A stretch of DNA of 64,000 nt from Nectonema munidae (taxonomy: Eukaryota > Nematomorpha > Nectonematoida > Nectonematidae), in assembly GCA_030549495.1 (NCBI GenBank), contig JAUIRK010001041.1, positions 496,001 through 560,000 on the forward strand. Direction: 5' to 3'. Position numbers and translations under genes: made by a program. Below the pieces are notes generated by a model that was not told where the DNA came from, did no database searches, and saw only the letters and a list, made by a program, of their open reading frames with translations. Of this stretch, positions 41,066 through 51,856 are shown in pieces. How positions within the stretch are numbered: the first letter of the stretch is position 1; the number at the start of each line of letters is the position of its first letter.

Positions 41066-42570
41066 TTAATGTTTTTTTAGAAATGTTTCAAGATTCGTCT
41101 GTTTCAAATTAGACACTTGATAATTTTCAACACAATCAAGTGCACTTTTTGCTAAGTTGAAAAGAGTCTTGGACTTTATTTGTAGTGCAAACCTTTCTAA
41201 AGTTTTAACACTACAAATTACTTCTGATGTTTTAATTTTTATTTCAACATCTTCTGATTCATCTTCTTCTAAACATTTATCAGCTTCATTTTCGCTTGAT
41301 GTATCTATATCCAAGATACACTCTTCTTTGTCAGCACATGTTTCCAACTTCTCATCAAAATTGGCATAGTCATCCCAACTTATTTTTTCAAGAAGAACAA
41401 AGCAGTTTGATGGAAGGGCAAATGAGTTTTCTGAAACGATTGTGCCTTCTTCTGTTATATCAAAACCACACTTTTTAAGGCAGTTTATAATTGTAGAAGG
41501 CTCAACTAAACTCCAGGCTTTTTTAATCCAAATAAAAACATCTAGAAGATTTATTTTCTTAATAACTTCTTGAGGATTATGATCAATTTCAATTTTTGAA
41601 ATAACTTCTTTCAAAAACTCTTTTCTATAGAAATGCTTGAAGTTTTTTATAACACCCATGTCCAAAGGTTGGGTGATCGATGTCGTGTTGGGAGGTATAA
41701 AAACAACTTTGATATTAGAAAGTGTGATGTTTGTATGTGAAGGTACATTATCAACCATCAGTAAAATAGATCTTTTTTGTTTGATCATTATATTATTTAG
41801 TCTTTGTATCCATGTAAAAAAAACTTGACCCGTCATCCATGCCTTCTTATTAGCAAAATATTGCACTCCTAATATGGTAAGACATGTATTTTTGAGGCAA
41901 CGGGGGTTTTGATTGAATCCAATTATTAGAGGCGATAGTTTTTCTCCCAAGGCACTACAACATAAAAGTATAGTTAGCCTTAGTTTGGATTTTTTCCCAT
42001 TTTTACAAATATCGTTTTTCAAAACCAATGATCTAAAACTTTATAAAATAATCCAGTTTCGTCAGCGTTAAAAATATTTTCCATCGTGTATCCATCGCAA
42101 ATTGACTTTATCCTAGCAAACCACTCATTAACAACATCTTGATTCACGAAAAACGACTCTCCGTGTAGATTTAGTAGTCGTATAGAATTTCTTTTAAGAA
42201 AACACTCTAGCCAACCATTAGAAGCTTTAAAATTGAGATCACCAACTTCTCCTGCAATCTGTATAGACTTCTCTCGAATCATCACACCAGAAATAGGAAT
42301 ATTTTTGCTCTCATTACACAAAACCACTCGTAAATTGAAGTATTAACTTTTTCGTGAGATAATCTAACTGTTAATGTTTTACATTTTGAATTGATACCTG
42401 TATTCCACATTTGTTTAATTTTTTCTTTATTTTTGACAATATTTTGAATCTGTGTCTTTCCAACATGATAATCTTCAGCTAGCTTATAACATGGAACACC
42501 ACTTTCATTTTTATCGATAACTTCGATTTTTTGCTTGATGTTAAGGTAACAGCGTTTTACTTTTTTTGCC
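41066..42570 (-). pseudogene. pogo/Tigger transposase, almost complete with a few breaks
   Basis: From the upstream end: a CENP-B-type helix-turn-helix (KQKIEVIDKNESGVPCYKLA, VGKTQIQNIV) at about 42330-42570, then a second DNA-binding part (FKASNGWLECFLKRN, SIRLLNLHGE) and the DDE domain with FNADETGLFYK (first D), ILLMVDNVPSH (second D) and FIPPNTTSITQPLDMGVI (third D), the DDD triad of the pogo group. The C-terminus is acidic and ends LETFLKKH. Frame changes near 42327 and 42025 break the reading; no ATG was found upstream of the helix-turn-helix, where TTTTTTAG could be a splice acceptor. All three catalytic aspartates are kept, so decay is moderate. Confidence 0.85.
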
Positions 42571-42926
42571 TCTAAAAAATAAATAAGATGTTTATTTTAA
42601 TGTGAGATAAAAACCTAAGAGTAATTTCAAATAGAAGGTATTTATTAAAATAAAATTCCTCGTTTACTCATTACTTTTAATTTTAAATTATAGATGTGCA
42701 TTTTCTCTATTCTCAAACAAATAGGAAAAAGTCGCTTTTTAAATTTAAAAAATCTCTCAAATTTTTTACTAATAAAATTCTTAAAAAAATGATATTTATT
42801 TAATTAGGCTCAAATCAAGAGATTTTACTTGATTAAAATTATAGAATAACTATTACACTGAATATTATACACTGAATTTATAGCCCTATAAATTTTGTAA
42901 TAAAAAAAAGCTGTGACTAGTCAAAT

Positions 42927-42951
42927 TAACACCCCACGGTACCTTTACCTA
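42927..42951 (+). repeat. 3' fragment of the SINE family
   Basis: AACACCCCACGGTACCTTTACC matches the tail of SINE copy 1 on its minus strand (AACACCTCACGGTACCTTTA). Inside the pogo element. Confidence 0.45.
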
Positions 42952-43504
42952 GAAAAACTTACATAAAAAAAAATTTTAAAACAAAATATAAAAAAATAAT
43001 TATACAGTTGAAATAATTTGAAAAATAAAGATAAAATAATTAATAAATATAAAAAAAATTAAATAATAGTTTTTAAGTTTTTATTTAAAGTTAAAAATAT
43101 TTTTAATAGATAAAATTTGAAAAACCACTTGTAGCCATTTTAGAACTTTGGTAAAATAAAATGGTTTTTTGAAAAAGTCGTAAATAAGAGGTAAATAATA
43201 CCAAAAAAACGTTAAATAAGGTCGCATGTCGCATAACACAGGGTCGTATAATAAAGGTAAAAAATCTATTCATAGTCTAATAAACAAACTTTTTAAAAAA
43301 TTTAGGTCTCTGTTAACAGAGAGTCGTATATTAAAGGTGTCGCTGTAGACAGGTTTTACTGTAATTTGGAACAGAAAATTAAGTTGAAATATGCAAACAA
43401 ACAAAATTTTTGATTATTCAATTTCAATACAAAAAAGATAATTTAAATTTAGGTTTGTTAGAAAATAAAATATTATAAACTATGAAAATTACGTTAATGG
43501 AATT

Positions 43505-43590
43505 ATCTACGTCAGACATTTTAGGTACTAAGTCTGAGTAGGAATATATCTACGTCAGACATTTTAGGGACTAAGTCTGAGTATAGAAAT
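43505..43590. repeat. Two tandem copies of a 43-bp dyad unit
   Basis: ATCTACGTCAGACATTTTAG recurs at 43505 and 43548. Each unit contains the inverted pair TCAGAC and GTCTGA separated by 14 nt (ATTTTAGG.ACTAA), so each could fold. Confidence 0.75.
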
Positions 43591-45439
43591 GAATTTTTAA
43601 GGTGTCATCAATGCCTTTTGTCATACTAAAACACAAAAATGGGATGTAATTGCATAATCTGAAACCTATCCTTCATTTTGTAAGGTTATTATTCTTAAAA
43701 ATAGTGTTTAAAATTTCTCTAATGTTAAAAAATTAAGAGCATAGCACTTACATTATTTAAGAGTAAAGAGGTCATCACTAAAACGTTGACCATGCGGCGC
43801 AATTGTAACTTTTACTGAAATGGGGCACGTAGGCATGTGAGGAGACTGAAAACCAGTTTATAGAAACATTGCTAAGCGTTACCGACAGTTATCCCAAATC
43901 TGGTTGTTCACTGAAGCCCGGAGTGAAGCATTCTTAATAGTGAATATGGCAAGAGGAAAAGAAAAATTATCTCGCGAGACTATTCATATTCAATATATCT
44001 AGTACGGAATTCTGTTATCCTTTTAAATTCTGCTTTTTATAGCAGTAATTTAACTAAAAATATCATATTAAAATACTCAAAAATTCGCAAATTTATTGAT
44101 TTATTATTTATGAATAATACGATTTATTAATTTTATGAAATTCATGCAGCAATTTGAATTCTGTTTACCCTATCAGTGACGGGGGGTATTTTAGCCCCCC
44201 CCCTTCCTCAACTAAAATTTCTCTTGTACCAAATTGGCTACATCTTTTGCTACCATACTTCGTGACATTTCCTAAAATTGATAGCTGCATCTTTTGATAC
44301 CATTTTCATCGCAGTTGAATGACCTTTTCATGTTAAATCTGTCAATCAAAATCAAAAGTTGAACTTTTTCAGTAAAATTCTGACAGTATCTCTAGTTAAG
44401 CTTGATTACCAAAAAGACAAATTTTCGAATAAAGTTTTTCTCTTTTTTTTAAACTATTTTTATTATCCTTGACAGTTTTTAATAAAGGAGATCATTCACT
44501 TTTTTTTTAAATATTCCCAGCAATTATTAAATAAAATAGCAAATTTTATGTAGAAACTCATGTTGAGGTAAAAATATTTTTTATTTTAGGGAAACGATAC
44601 GACAACCAAATGATTAGATATAAAAAACGATCAAATTTTTATTATAAATAAATTATGTTTATCTTCGTTCATTTGTATATTGTTTGATTATACGTATAAA
44701 ACTTTCTCAAAATGGTCAAACACGAAAATTATTTAAATTGACCGATTCAGCTTGTTTCGAGATATTGCAGAGTGAATGGTATAAACGAACTGTCTTTCTC
44801 CTTCAAATAAAATGATGCGCATCAATATATGCCTCAACAGAGTCCTTGTTTTGTATTTAATTAATTTCATTAAAAAAAATCACCTCATTGAATTCGGTAT
44901 AAAATCCCATTTTTAGTTCTATATCATTTTCAGTTATATTTTCTTTTTATGCAATTTTGTTTTGCCTACTTATAATTCTATTTGTTGTGACAAAATAAAT
45001 TACATATATAGCTACGTATAACTATATAATCATGAAGTCCTTTATTTCAGTTGAAGCGTCATAGGTCAATCATTTTTTGACAGGTATGATTAATTTTTAT
45101 AAAAAAATAAATATCACTGTTGGATTCAGCCTACTTGAAAATGCGTACATATGTGTAAAACGCCTGATTTGCAAATTTGATTCACCCTTACAAGTATTTT
45201 CAAATTCTAAATCCAAAAACAATCTATAATTGGAATTGGCATTGTTGATTTGTTATAAAAATGTGTGTATTTCATGTAAAATTTGAATGAATGTTCTCGT
45301 AGTCAGATTTTAGATGCGAAAGTGTTCATATGTGAATATCACCTCTTTATGCAATGAAAAGTTACATATATCTCCAAACGTCTTTATAAATACTTTTCAT
45401 TCGACTGCTGCTTATTCGTGGAAATTTTGTACTGTACGA

Positions 45440-46130
45440 ATCTGGTGTCTTCATCCTCCTCAGAGATTGCCTGTACTAGTGAAGATGATTTTTTACGTTT
45501 TGAAATAGAAAGTTCATCTGAAGATGAGAGAACTGAAAATGTAGTACTTACAATTAGTCTACACCCAGCTATTATTTATGTCCAAATGATGGCCGTTGGT
45601 CCACACATCCTATTTTACGACGCTTACTTTCAAGAAACATATGTAGTTTTGCTCATGGTACTTCTGTTTCTCCTGAAACCGAATATGAAGCTTTCAGCTT
45701 GTTTTTCTCAAAAAACATTGTTGACAATATTTTAGCTTATACCAATCAAAAGGCAAAAAATTACAACATTGACGAGTTCACTACCTCAGAGTTTTATGCT
45801 GGCTGTGCTATTATGATTAGGGCTGGTGTTGACAAAGCGAATTTTGCAAGCATTGAATCTTTATATAGAACTCACGACTCTAAACAATTTTACGGATGTG
45901 CAATGTCTAAAAACAGACTGAAAGAGTTTCTTCAAATGTTATTTCTAGACGACAAATCATCCAGAAGACAAAGATTAGATAAGCTTGCCGCTATCAGGGA
46001 TATTTATAATATTTTTTTTAGCTGTAGAAGAAAAACTAATAGATATCCTTTATTGTTTTTATCGAATATTATAGACGTTTCTACACTCAATTTTTTTTTC
46101 ATTATGAAGCAACGGATACAAGTTTTCTAG
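45440..46130 (+). pseudogene. piggyBac transposase, N-terminal half
   Basis: An acidic serine-rich N-terminus (TSEDDFLRFEIESSSEDERT) is followed, after a frame change near 45650, by an open frame (45699-46130): FFSKNIVDNILAYTNQKAKN, EFYAGCAIMIRAGV, SIESLYRTHDSKQF, FLQMLFLDDKSSRRQR and KLAAIRDIY. These match the first part of the DDE domain and the RFDDK..R....KLAPIR block of the family. After IRDIYNIF homology fades and the central catalytic part is missing. Confidence 0.75.
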
Positions 46131-46283
46131 GCTTACATTTTTAAAAAATTTGGCTCATTCAATGGCTGGAAAAACAATTTTAGAAAGGTACAACACATTT
46201 TCTATTTATATCTAAAAAAGAGAAACATTCTTAGCTTATGGTATGCTTCCCAATGAAACTCTTTCTCAGAACAGTGTGAGTAC

Positions 46284-46857
46284 TAGGGTGTCCACCCCGG
46301 GGATCCTCATCGCCTATTCTCCGGGGAATTTCTGAAATTTTTACTTCTCGTCTTCGAAACTCATTCCTCGACTCCCTGAGGAGTTTTGAGTTTTTCGATT
46401 TGCTTCTGTGCTGAACTGTTTGATGAAAATTGGCAAATTTTATAATTTTAAGTCAAATCAAATTTTTAAATCTACATTTTTTGATGAAACGGTAGGCCAG
46501 TGAGTTAAAAAGAAGGCCCGAAGTTTTGGAAAATTTGTTCATGTAGAAATTTGTTCTGTAGACTCCGAACGAGTGTTTTCATCAATGAGATATTTTTCTA
46601 CGAAAATAGGAAACCAGTTAAACGATGAAACTTTGAACGCCCTAGTATTTCTTAGATATTTTTTCAAAACATGAATATTTTTTTTAATTTTTTAAAAATA
46701 ATTTTTTTCAACTTTTGAACTAATAAAAAACTTTCAGAATACTTTATATTTTTTCATTTAGAAGAGTTTTTTTATTGTGAAAAAATCGCTTTTTCTTCCC
46801 TGGGGGAATATTTCAAAAATTATGAGGTCCTCGTTCCCCGGGGAATGAAAAAAAGAC
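46284..46857 (+). mobile_element. hAT insertion in the piggyBac
   Basis: The left end is TAGGGTGTCCACCCCGGGG. The right part, CCCCGGGGAATGAAAAAAAG, matches the inner part of the right end at 33885-33980 but the last 15 or so bases are lost. It contains the C-terminal piece of a hAT transposase (46549-46674). Confidence 0.6.
46549..46674 (+). pseudogene. hAT transposase dimerisation domain
   Basis: Forty-one codons to TGA read SVDSERVFSSMRYFSTKIGN, LNDETLNALVFLRYFF. This is the hallmark C-terminal block of hAT transposases (SVDSERVFS, L..E.L..LVFL). Upstream catalytic sequence is absent. Confidence 0.75.
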
Positions 46858-46912
46858 CTTAAAGTTGACAAAGAGCAAGCTCACAAACAAGATGTCACAT
46901 CAAAAATTGTAG

Positions 46913-46988
46913 AAAAACCACGAGATGGGGATGTGCTAAATGCGGCAAAAAGATATGTTGTGATCACAAAGTCTCTTTATGCTCATAA
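46913..46988 (+). pseudogene. piggyBac cysteine-rich tail
   Basis: TRWGCAKCGKKICCDHKVSLC then a stop: a C..C.....C..H....C ring-like domain as found at the end of piggyBac transposases, where it binds the palindromic repeats in the element's ends. It belongs to the copy starting at 44168 and is separated from the N-terminal half by the hAT. Confidence 0.65.
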
Positions 46989-47682
46989 ACTTTCTAAATC
47001 TGTTGGATCAATAAATTTTTCACTTTGTTTATCACTATATTCTTTGTTTTTTTAATTTACCTGAATTTTACTATTTTAGGTAAATTTACCATGTTCAATT
47101 TTTGCAAATATCTCTTTTAATTTTAGAAAATTAAGAATTTTTTTCATAAAACCAAGAAAATTACATTGTTTTATCAGCAAACTTGAAAAAAACTTTAATT
47201 CTATTTGTGAACGTTCCGTTGGAAAACTGAACACAATCGTGTTCAGGTGGCCAGAAAGAACTTCTAATTTAGCTAGCCTTATAAGGGTTAATGACAACGT
47301 ATTTTTGAAGAAAAAATAGGCCTCATGACAAAAGATTTTTTTCATCAAAATTTTGCGTAACTTTACATATTTATCACATTTGGTTAACTATTCACCACTG
47401 TTTTTGAAAAAATAAAAAATAATTTTTAGTTTTTATTATATACAAGATACGTTGGGCACAACGACGTTTGATGAGAAAAAACAATTGGATGAAAGAACGA
47501 AGAAACTTAGCAAAACAAAGAAAATTATTATAAAAAACATTAAAAAAGTCATACTTTAGTATTTATGATAACTTGTAAAAAAATTTACATTGATAACAAC
47601 ACGACCGTTAACACATACTTGATCCATAATACATTTTACACTTTGGCGTTTTTGCATTTTCTATAGCAAAAAATAGGTTTTA

Positions 47683-48150
47683 TTGTGTATGATAATTCAC
47701 AAAACAATCAACATGGACTCCAACTTTGCATTTAACACACATAGTTTGAGTTAATCGGTGACATTTTCTGCACTTCAACAAAATGTCCTAGTTGATCGAA
47801 TCTTTTTGATTGAGATTGTTCCATTATTGCCAATGCTTTAAGCTTGTACTATATTTTGTTAGAAGCAAATCCACAATATGTCTCATAAAACCCAATTGGT
47901 CTTTTTTATCTCCTGGAGATAACCTGTAAAGAATCCTTGCTTGATTCAGTCATATTAACAAGGTGGGTAAATATAGGCCAGTACCATTTCTTGCCACGCA
48001 CACAACGGTACTTTGCAATATTTTGGTCCATTTGATCAACCCATCCCATCCATGAGTATTACATTCATCATATGAGGTTGATTTATACAAATTCTTTTCT
48101 TTAGATGAACCTTGATGCCATCTTCAAAGGTTGATCATTTAGAGTATTAC
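47683..48150 (-). pseudogene. piggyBac transposase, C-terminal third, minus strand
   Basis: Minus-strand pieces read INQPHMM, then after a frame change VDQMDQNIAKYRCVRGKKWY and WPIFTHLVNM (the usual GVDLMDQ..S.YR...R.KKWYWPLF block), and, after a degraded spacer, a cysteine-rich tail CRKCHRLTQTMCVKCKVGVH, VDCFVNYH, stop. The third catalytic aspartate position (MDQ) is kept. Orientation is opposite to the copies on both sides. Ends of the element were not found. Confidence 0.7.
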
Positions 48151-49090
48151 TTATAGCAAGTACTGAGCGATTATCGAAGCACTGATAAAAAAATTGGTTA
48201 ATTCAACAAATAAAATTAGTTAAAACTACTATATGGATAATTTTATAATTTAAGTTATGCGTTTCAACATTCTCATAAGTTTATTCACCAAAGCGATATA
48301 GTGTAATTATAAGTTAATTGAACTAACTAAATTAGTTGCCCTACTATATTTATTATTTTAAAATTTTAATGCACTAATTATATTAGTTAAGAAAATTAAT
48401 GTCTAAATTTACTAATTTAATTATAGTAGAATTAACTTAAATGTTTGTTGTAATTAAATATTTTATCAAACTTTTAGTTTTTTGATTTATGGATTGAAAA
48501 AATATCAATTTCAAATAAAACAATGAAATAAAAGGTTTTATTTTTATTGAAAAATTACAAAATATATGAAAAGTACAAAAAAACAAAAAAAATCTAATAA
48601 AATTTCATTTTTAATTAAATAAATTAAAAATTTTCTTGGCATATTTGCTTTCAAATTCAATTTGAAGGAATTTTTCTTGCAAAAAGTAGGAAGTTTTTTT
48701 AGCTGTTCCGGGTACTTCAAATTGAATCCATATATCGTGCTTAAAAGGCATATGAAATAATCAACAAATGTGTCAGTTTCACTGCTATCAATTGTCAAGG
48801 AAAATGATTTTTTGCAGATGTTGTCAAAGTTTGCTAAACATTTATGACAATATTTTTTCATCTGAAGAATCTCAACCTTGAACGATTAAAAATCCTTCCA
48901 AGCCTTCTCCACATCTTTTGGTAAAACTCAAAAGTGCAGATATCCATCTTAAGTCTAATGAATAAAAAAATAAAGCACAAGTATAAAAATAGAAGTTTAC
49001 TTTCATTTTCTGTATTGTAAACTGGCATTTCTTAGAAAATTATATTTTGTAATGGAGAAACTTTATCTATCGGACCTATTTTTTTAAGTG
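48151..49090. other. AT-rich stretch with one unrecognised minus-strand frame
   Basis: A 105-codon minus-strand frame (48544-48861) contains KKYCHKCLANFDNICKKSF and NLKANMPRKFLIYLIKNEIL. A TTCTTCAG acceptor-like site precedes its ATG. I know no family with this pattern, and its last third is low-complexity hydrophobic sequence. It could be a decayed transposon protein or chance. The rest holds nothing recognisable. Confidence 0.3.
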
Positions 49091-49096
49091 CATTAG

Positions 49097-49424
49097 TGTG
49101 TGTGTTATACCTTTTCTCGCCGTGTGTGTGTGTTATACCTTTTATCAGCGTGTGTGTGTTATATCTTTTCTCGGTGTGTGTGTTATACCTTTTCTCGGTG
49201 TGTGTTTGTGTTATACATTTTCTCGGTGTGTTTGTGTTATACCTATTCTCGGTGTGTTTGTTATAACTTTTCTCGGTGTGTGTTTGTGTTATACATTTTC
49301 TCGGTGTGTGTTTGTGTTATACCTTTTCTCGGTGTGTTTGTTATAACTTTTCTCGGTGTGTGTTTGTGTTATACCTTTTCTCGGTGTGTGTTTGTGTTAT
49401 ACCTTTTTCTCGGTGTGTGTGTGT
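49097..49424 (+). repeat. Minisatellite, about 25-30 bp unit, roughly 12 copies
   Basis: The unit is GTGTGTGTTTGTGTTATACC followed by TTTTCTCG, with variation in the number of GT pairs. Because the unit is often not a multiple of three, long frames rich in C, Y, F and V arise in several phases; they are not genes. The array ends exactly where a hAT-type MITE begins (49425). Confidence 0.9.
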
Positions 49425-49683
49425 CAGTGGTGGATCCAGAAATTTCTTATAGCGGGGGGGGGGGGGGGGGGGAGGGAGGGGCGAAATCTATTTAAATTTT
49501 TTGCAATTTTGCTAAAAGTCTTCAGAGAATACGATAGCTGTATTATGTCTTTTAGAATTCGACTTGTCATATCGTTGATATAAACGTAATCAACTACCAA
49601 CAAGTATTGTTTTGAAAAAGCAAAATTAGTAAGGGTAATTTTCGAAGCCATTTTTCATAGGGGGGGGGGGAGGGCTAGGCCAC
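49425..49683. mobile_element. hAT-type MITE with long poly-G tract
   Basis: The left end CAGTGGTGGATCC is followed 30 nt in by an interrupted G run (49455-49480). The interior matches 5581-5690. The right end GGGCTAGGCCACTA follows a second G run (49660-49670). It lies between the minisatellite and a piggyBac fragment. No coding sequence. Confidence 0.6.
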
Positions 49684-50142
49684 TAAGTGTTATACAATCA
49701 ATACAAAAGTGGGGTAGACACAACAAATCAGATACTTAGATCTTATAGAACGCCTAGAAAATGGATAGTTGCAGTTTTTGCAAACTACTTATATATTGCT
49801 TGTCACAATAGTTGAGTAATATCTAAAAGTAATTGTCCTAACAAATTCCCAAGCACTAAAAAAGGAGGCAGAAAATATTTTATCAGAGATTTGTCTTTGA
49901 AGTTTTGTGAGAATTCTATGATGATGCGCTCTAACAGTTCTAACACTCCATTTCAAATTCGAAATCTTTTATCTTTTTATGGCTTCGAACAGCTTGAAAT
50001 AACTGAGCGAGCTTCAACATCAAGAGGCTATTGTTATTTGCATGTCGGTCACTCTAACAGTAGAGGTACAAGAAAATGTAGTTCTTGTAACAGATATATA
50101 TGTAAAAATCATACGAAATATTTTTGTACTCAATGTCAGTAA
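49684..50142 (+). pseudogene. piggyBac transposase, C-terminal third, third copy
   Basis: The reading VLYNQYKSGVDTTNQI, RTPRKWIVAVFANYL and STKKGGRKYFI matches 55290-55480 of the copy further right. It continues to a cysteine-rich tail (GTRKCSSCNRYICKNH..YFC) ending at 50142. At least one stop lies in the middle. The MITE at 49425-49683 directly abuts its left end. Confidence 0.75.
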
Positions 50143-51049
50143 GTTAAATATTTTGTATAATATTCACTTGTACGGTATTACAAACATAAATAATTACGTT
50201 TTCTAAAAATCAAATTTTGCTAAATACGTAAGAGCACAAAAATGTTTTTATTTTTGAAAATATGAATTTCAATCTTTTGTACACAATTTTTTATGTACTT
50301 TTTTATTTTTTTGAATTTTTTTTTATAAACTTTCATTTTTTGTAATAAAAGCTTCTTTTCTGATAGTTATACATTTTTATATTGCTTACTTTTATATAAA
50401 AGGTCGTTCAGAATTGACGTCAGCTTAATTTTGTTAGTTTCTTACCTGCCCTTCTTCTCTTGTCAAATATATTTCACTAAAAATCTATCTTGATGTCAAT
50501 TTGGAGATACTCCTTTTATTTCTCTCTCAAAGTTGACGTAAATGATTCTTGTTGAGTATTGCAAATGGTTCATAGCTTACTGATTTTTATGAAAGTTTAG
50601 AAAATAATGTAAAATTTTTTAGGAAATACAAAGAATTTATTGTTACATCTTTATAATATTTATTATCTTTATTGAAAAACATACTATTTAGTGTATAAAC
50701 TTTTGATAATGAAAATTTATATTGAAAAATCTTAATTAACGCCATCTACTAATTCAACACGGAGTATAAAAACAACTAAAATTTCAAAAATAACACATCT
50801 GATGGTATTTTTTATTTTCAAATAATAATTGAGATGAAAACAAGAAAAAAATTTACATGTTGTTTTTTGATGGGGTCAGATATATTTTTCTACACGAATT
50901 TCATCATTGAAAAAAAAGCGTGGAGTAAAAAGCAACATTTGGTCTTGCAAGGGATAAAATGGAGAAACAAGATAGTGTTAAACCCAGCTGTAGACGTTTA
51001 TCTGTGTGTATTTTCTGCAATATGATTGACATATCAGAAATTAATGAAT
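50143..51049. other. AT-rich stretch without recognised features
   Basis: No protein-like frame with recognisable motifs and no repeat termini were seen; the 63-codon plus frame at 50834-51025 shows no family resemblance. Confidence 0.35.
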
Positions 51050-51300
51050 AGATAATTTATTAAAAACGGAAATTTTAAGAAAATTTTTTATAGAAGGATT
51101 AGCATCTGACTTGACAAGAAATTTGGAAGATAATGAAGAAATAATGTAGATGTTGTTAGAAAACAATGTCAAATAAGAAAATGTAGCAACAGTAAAATAA
51201 AAACAAAGTGTTTTAATGAAAAAAAAATTGTATGTGGAAAATGTATTGGCAAATAATGCAAGATGATAGTTTGTAAAAAATGTGAAAGTTGATAAAAATG
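51050..51300 (+). pseudogene. Possible piggyBac cysteine-rich tail, strongly decayed
   Basis: Within a C-poor segment the plus strand reads QIRKCSN, TKCFNEKKIVCGKC, KMIVCKKC, a spaced set of CxxC pairs similar in number to the tail of the neighbouring piggyBac copies, preceded by KFFIEGLASDL that could match the RRKFL.EL helix. Several stops are present. Low confidence. Confidence 0.3.
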
Positions 51301-51688
51301 AAGTTAAATGAAGCAAAATTAAAACCAATGTGTTATATGAATTAAAATTTTTCATTTTGTTCAATAAAATTCATTCTTCTTTTTGAACAACTTATTATGA
51401 CAGTCAAAAAGACTTTTTCGGTGGTTTTTCTAGTGTTAGAGATAAAAGATTTTTTCTCAAAATCAGCATTACAAAATTTAAGAACAAATAATTATCTGCA
51501 TTATATATCAAACAACGTGTTCTAGCAAAACAACACAATAAAAATAATAGTTCATATGTGTTGATGAAAAAAAGAACTACCGTAAGATGGAAAGTAACTA
51601 TGGATAAATTAAAAAAATATATGTAATTAATAAATCTTGGTATTTTTAATAAAGGAAATTTGCTACCATTCTTTGTTTTTCTATATGC

Positions 51689-51856
51689 AGTGAAACCTTG
51701 TTAATTCGAACAGAACATTTGAACAAACTATTCGGATTGTGAAAAAACAATGATTTTGTTGTCAAACGGTTAAATGCTCAATTCTTAAAATGTTCATCTT
51801 TTTATTTCTCCCGTATTCAAAGATGAAAAGAGATTCTGATTAAAAACGGTTGACTG
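51689..51856. mobile_element. Short pogo-like MITE
   Basis: Left end CAGTGAAACCTTGTTAATTC, right end AATCAGAATC inverted against GATTCTGATTAAAAACGGTT then GACTG; TA follows the right end. Length 168 bp, no coding sequence. Confidence 0.45.

Larger units (their letters stand above)
40909..43361 (-). mobile_element. pogo/Tigger element, nearly full length
   Basis: The right end GTCTACAGCGAC, read inward on minus from CAGTAAAACCTG, is matched at the left by AGATTTAAACCTG followed by TCTACAGCGAC. TA flanks both sides (40907-40908 and 43362-43363). Length about 2.45 kb with one transposase on the minus strand. Near the left end the word GTCTACAGCGACTT (40921-40934) is repeated in inverse orientation at 40953-40966, giving an extra hairpin. 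Near the right end GTCGTATAATAAAGG and GTCGTATATTAAAGG are direct repeats. A SINE 3' fragment lies inside (42927-42951). Confidence 0.8.
44164..47291 (+). mobile_element. piggyBac element, second copy, interrupted by a hAT
   Basis: The left end is TTTA then CCCTATCAGTGACGGGGGG (start 44168); the G6 pairs with the C run after TATTTTAG, a dyad 13 nt inside. The right end is AAGGG then TTAA (47288-47291), with CTGAACACAATCGTGTTCAG at 47227-47246, a perfect 8-bp dyad 41 nt from the terminus. Transposase pieces lie at 45418-46130 and the cysteine-rich tail at 46913-46988; a hAT (from 46284) is inserted between. The two ends differ in sequence more than usual, so they could come from two neighbouring copies. 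Confidence 0.6.

Noticed and set aside
43240-43340. CRISPR-like repeat (GTCGTATA.TAAAGG twice)
   Set aside because: Only two copies, in the terminal region of a eukaryotic pogo element.
49098-49583. Three overlapping Cys/Tyr/Phe-rich frames
   Set aside because: Products of the GT-rich minisatellite and of the adjacent G run.
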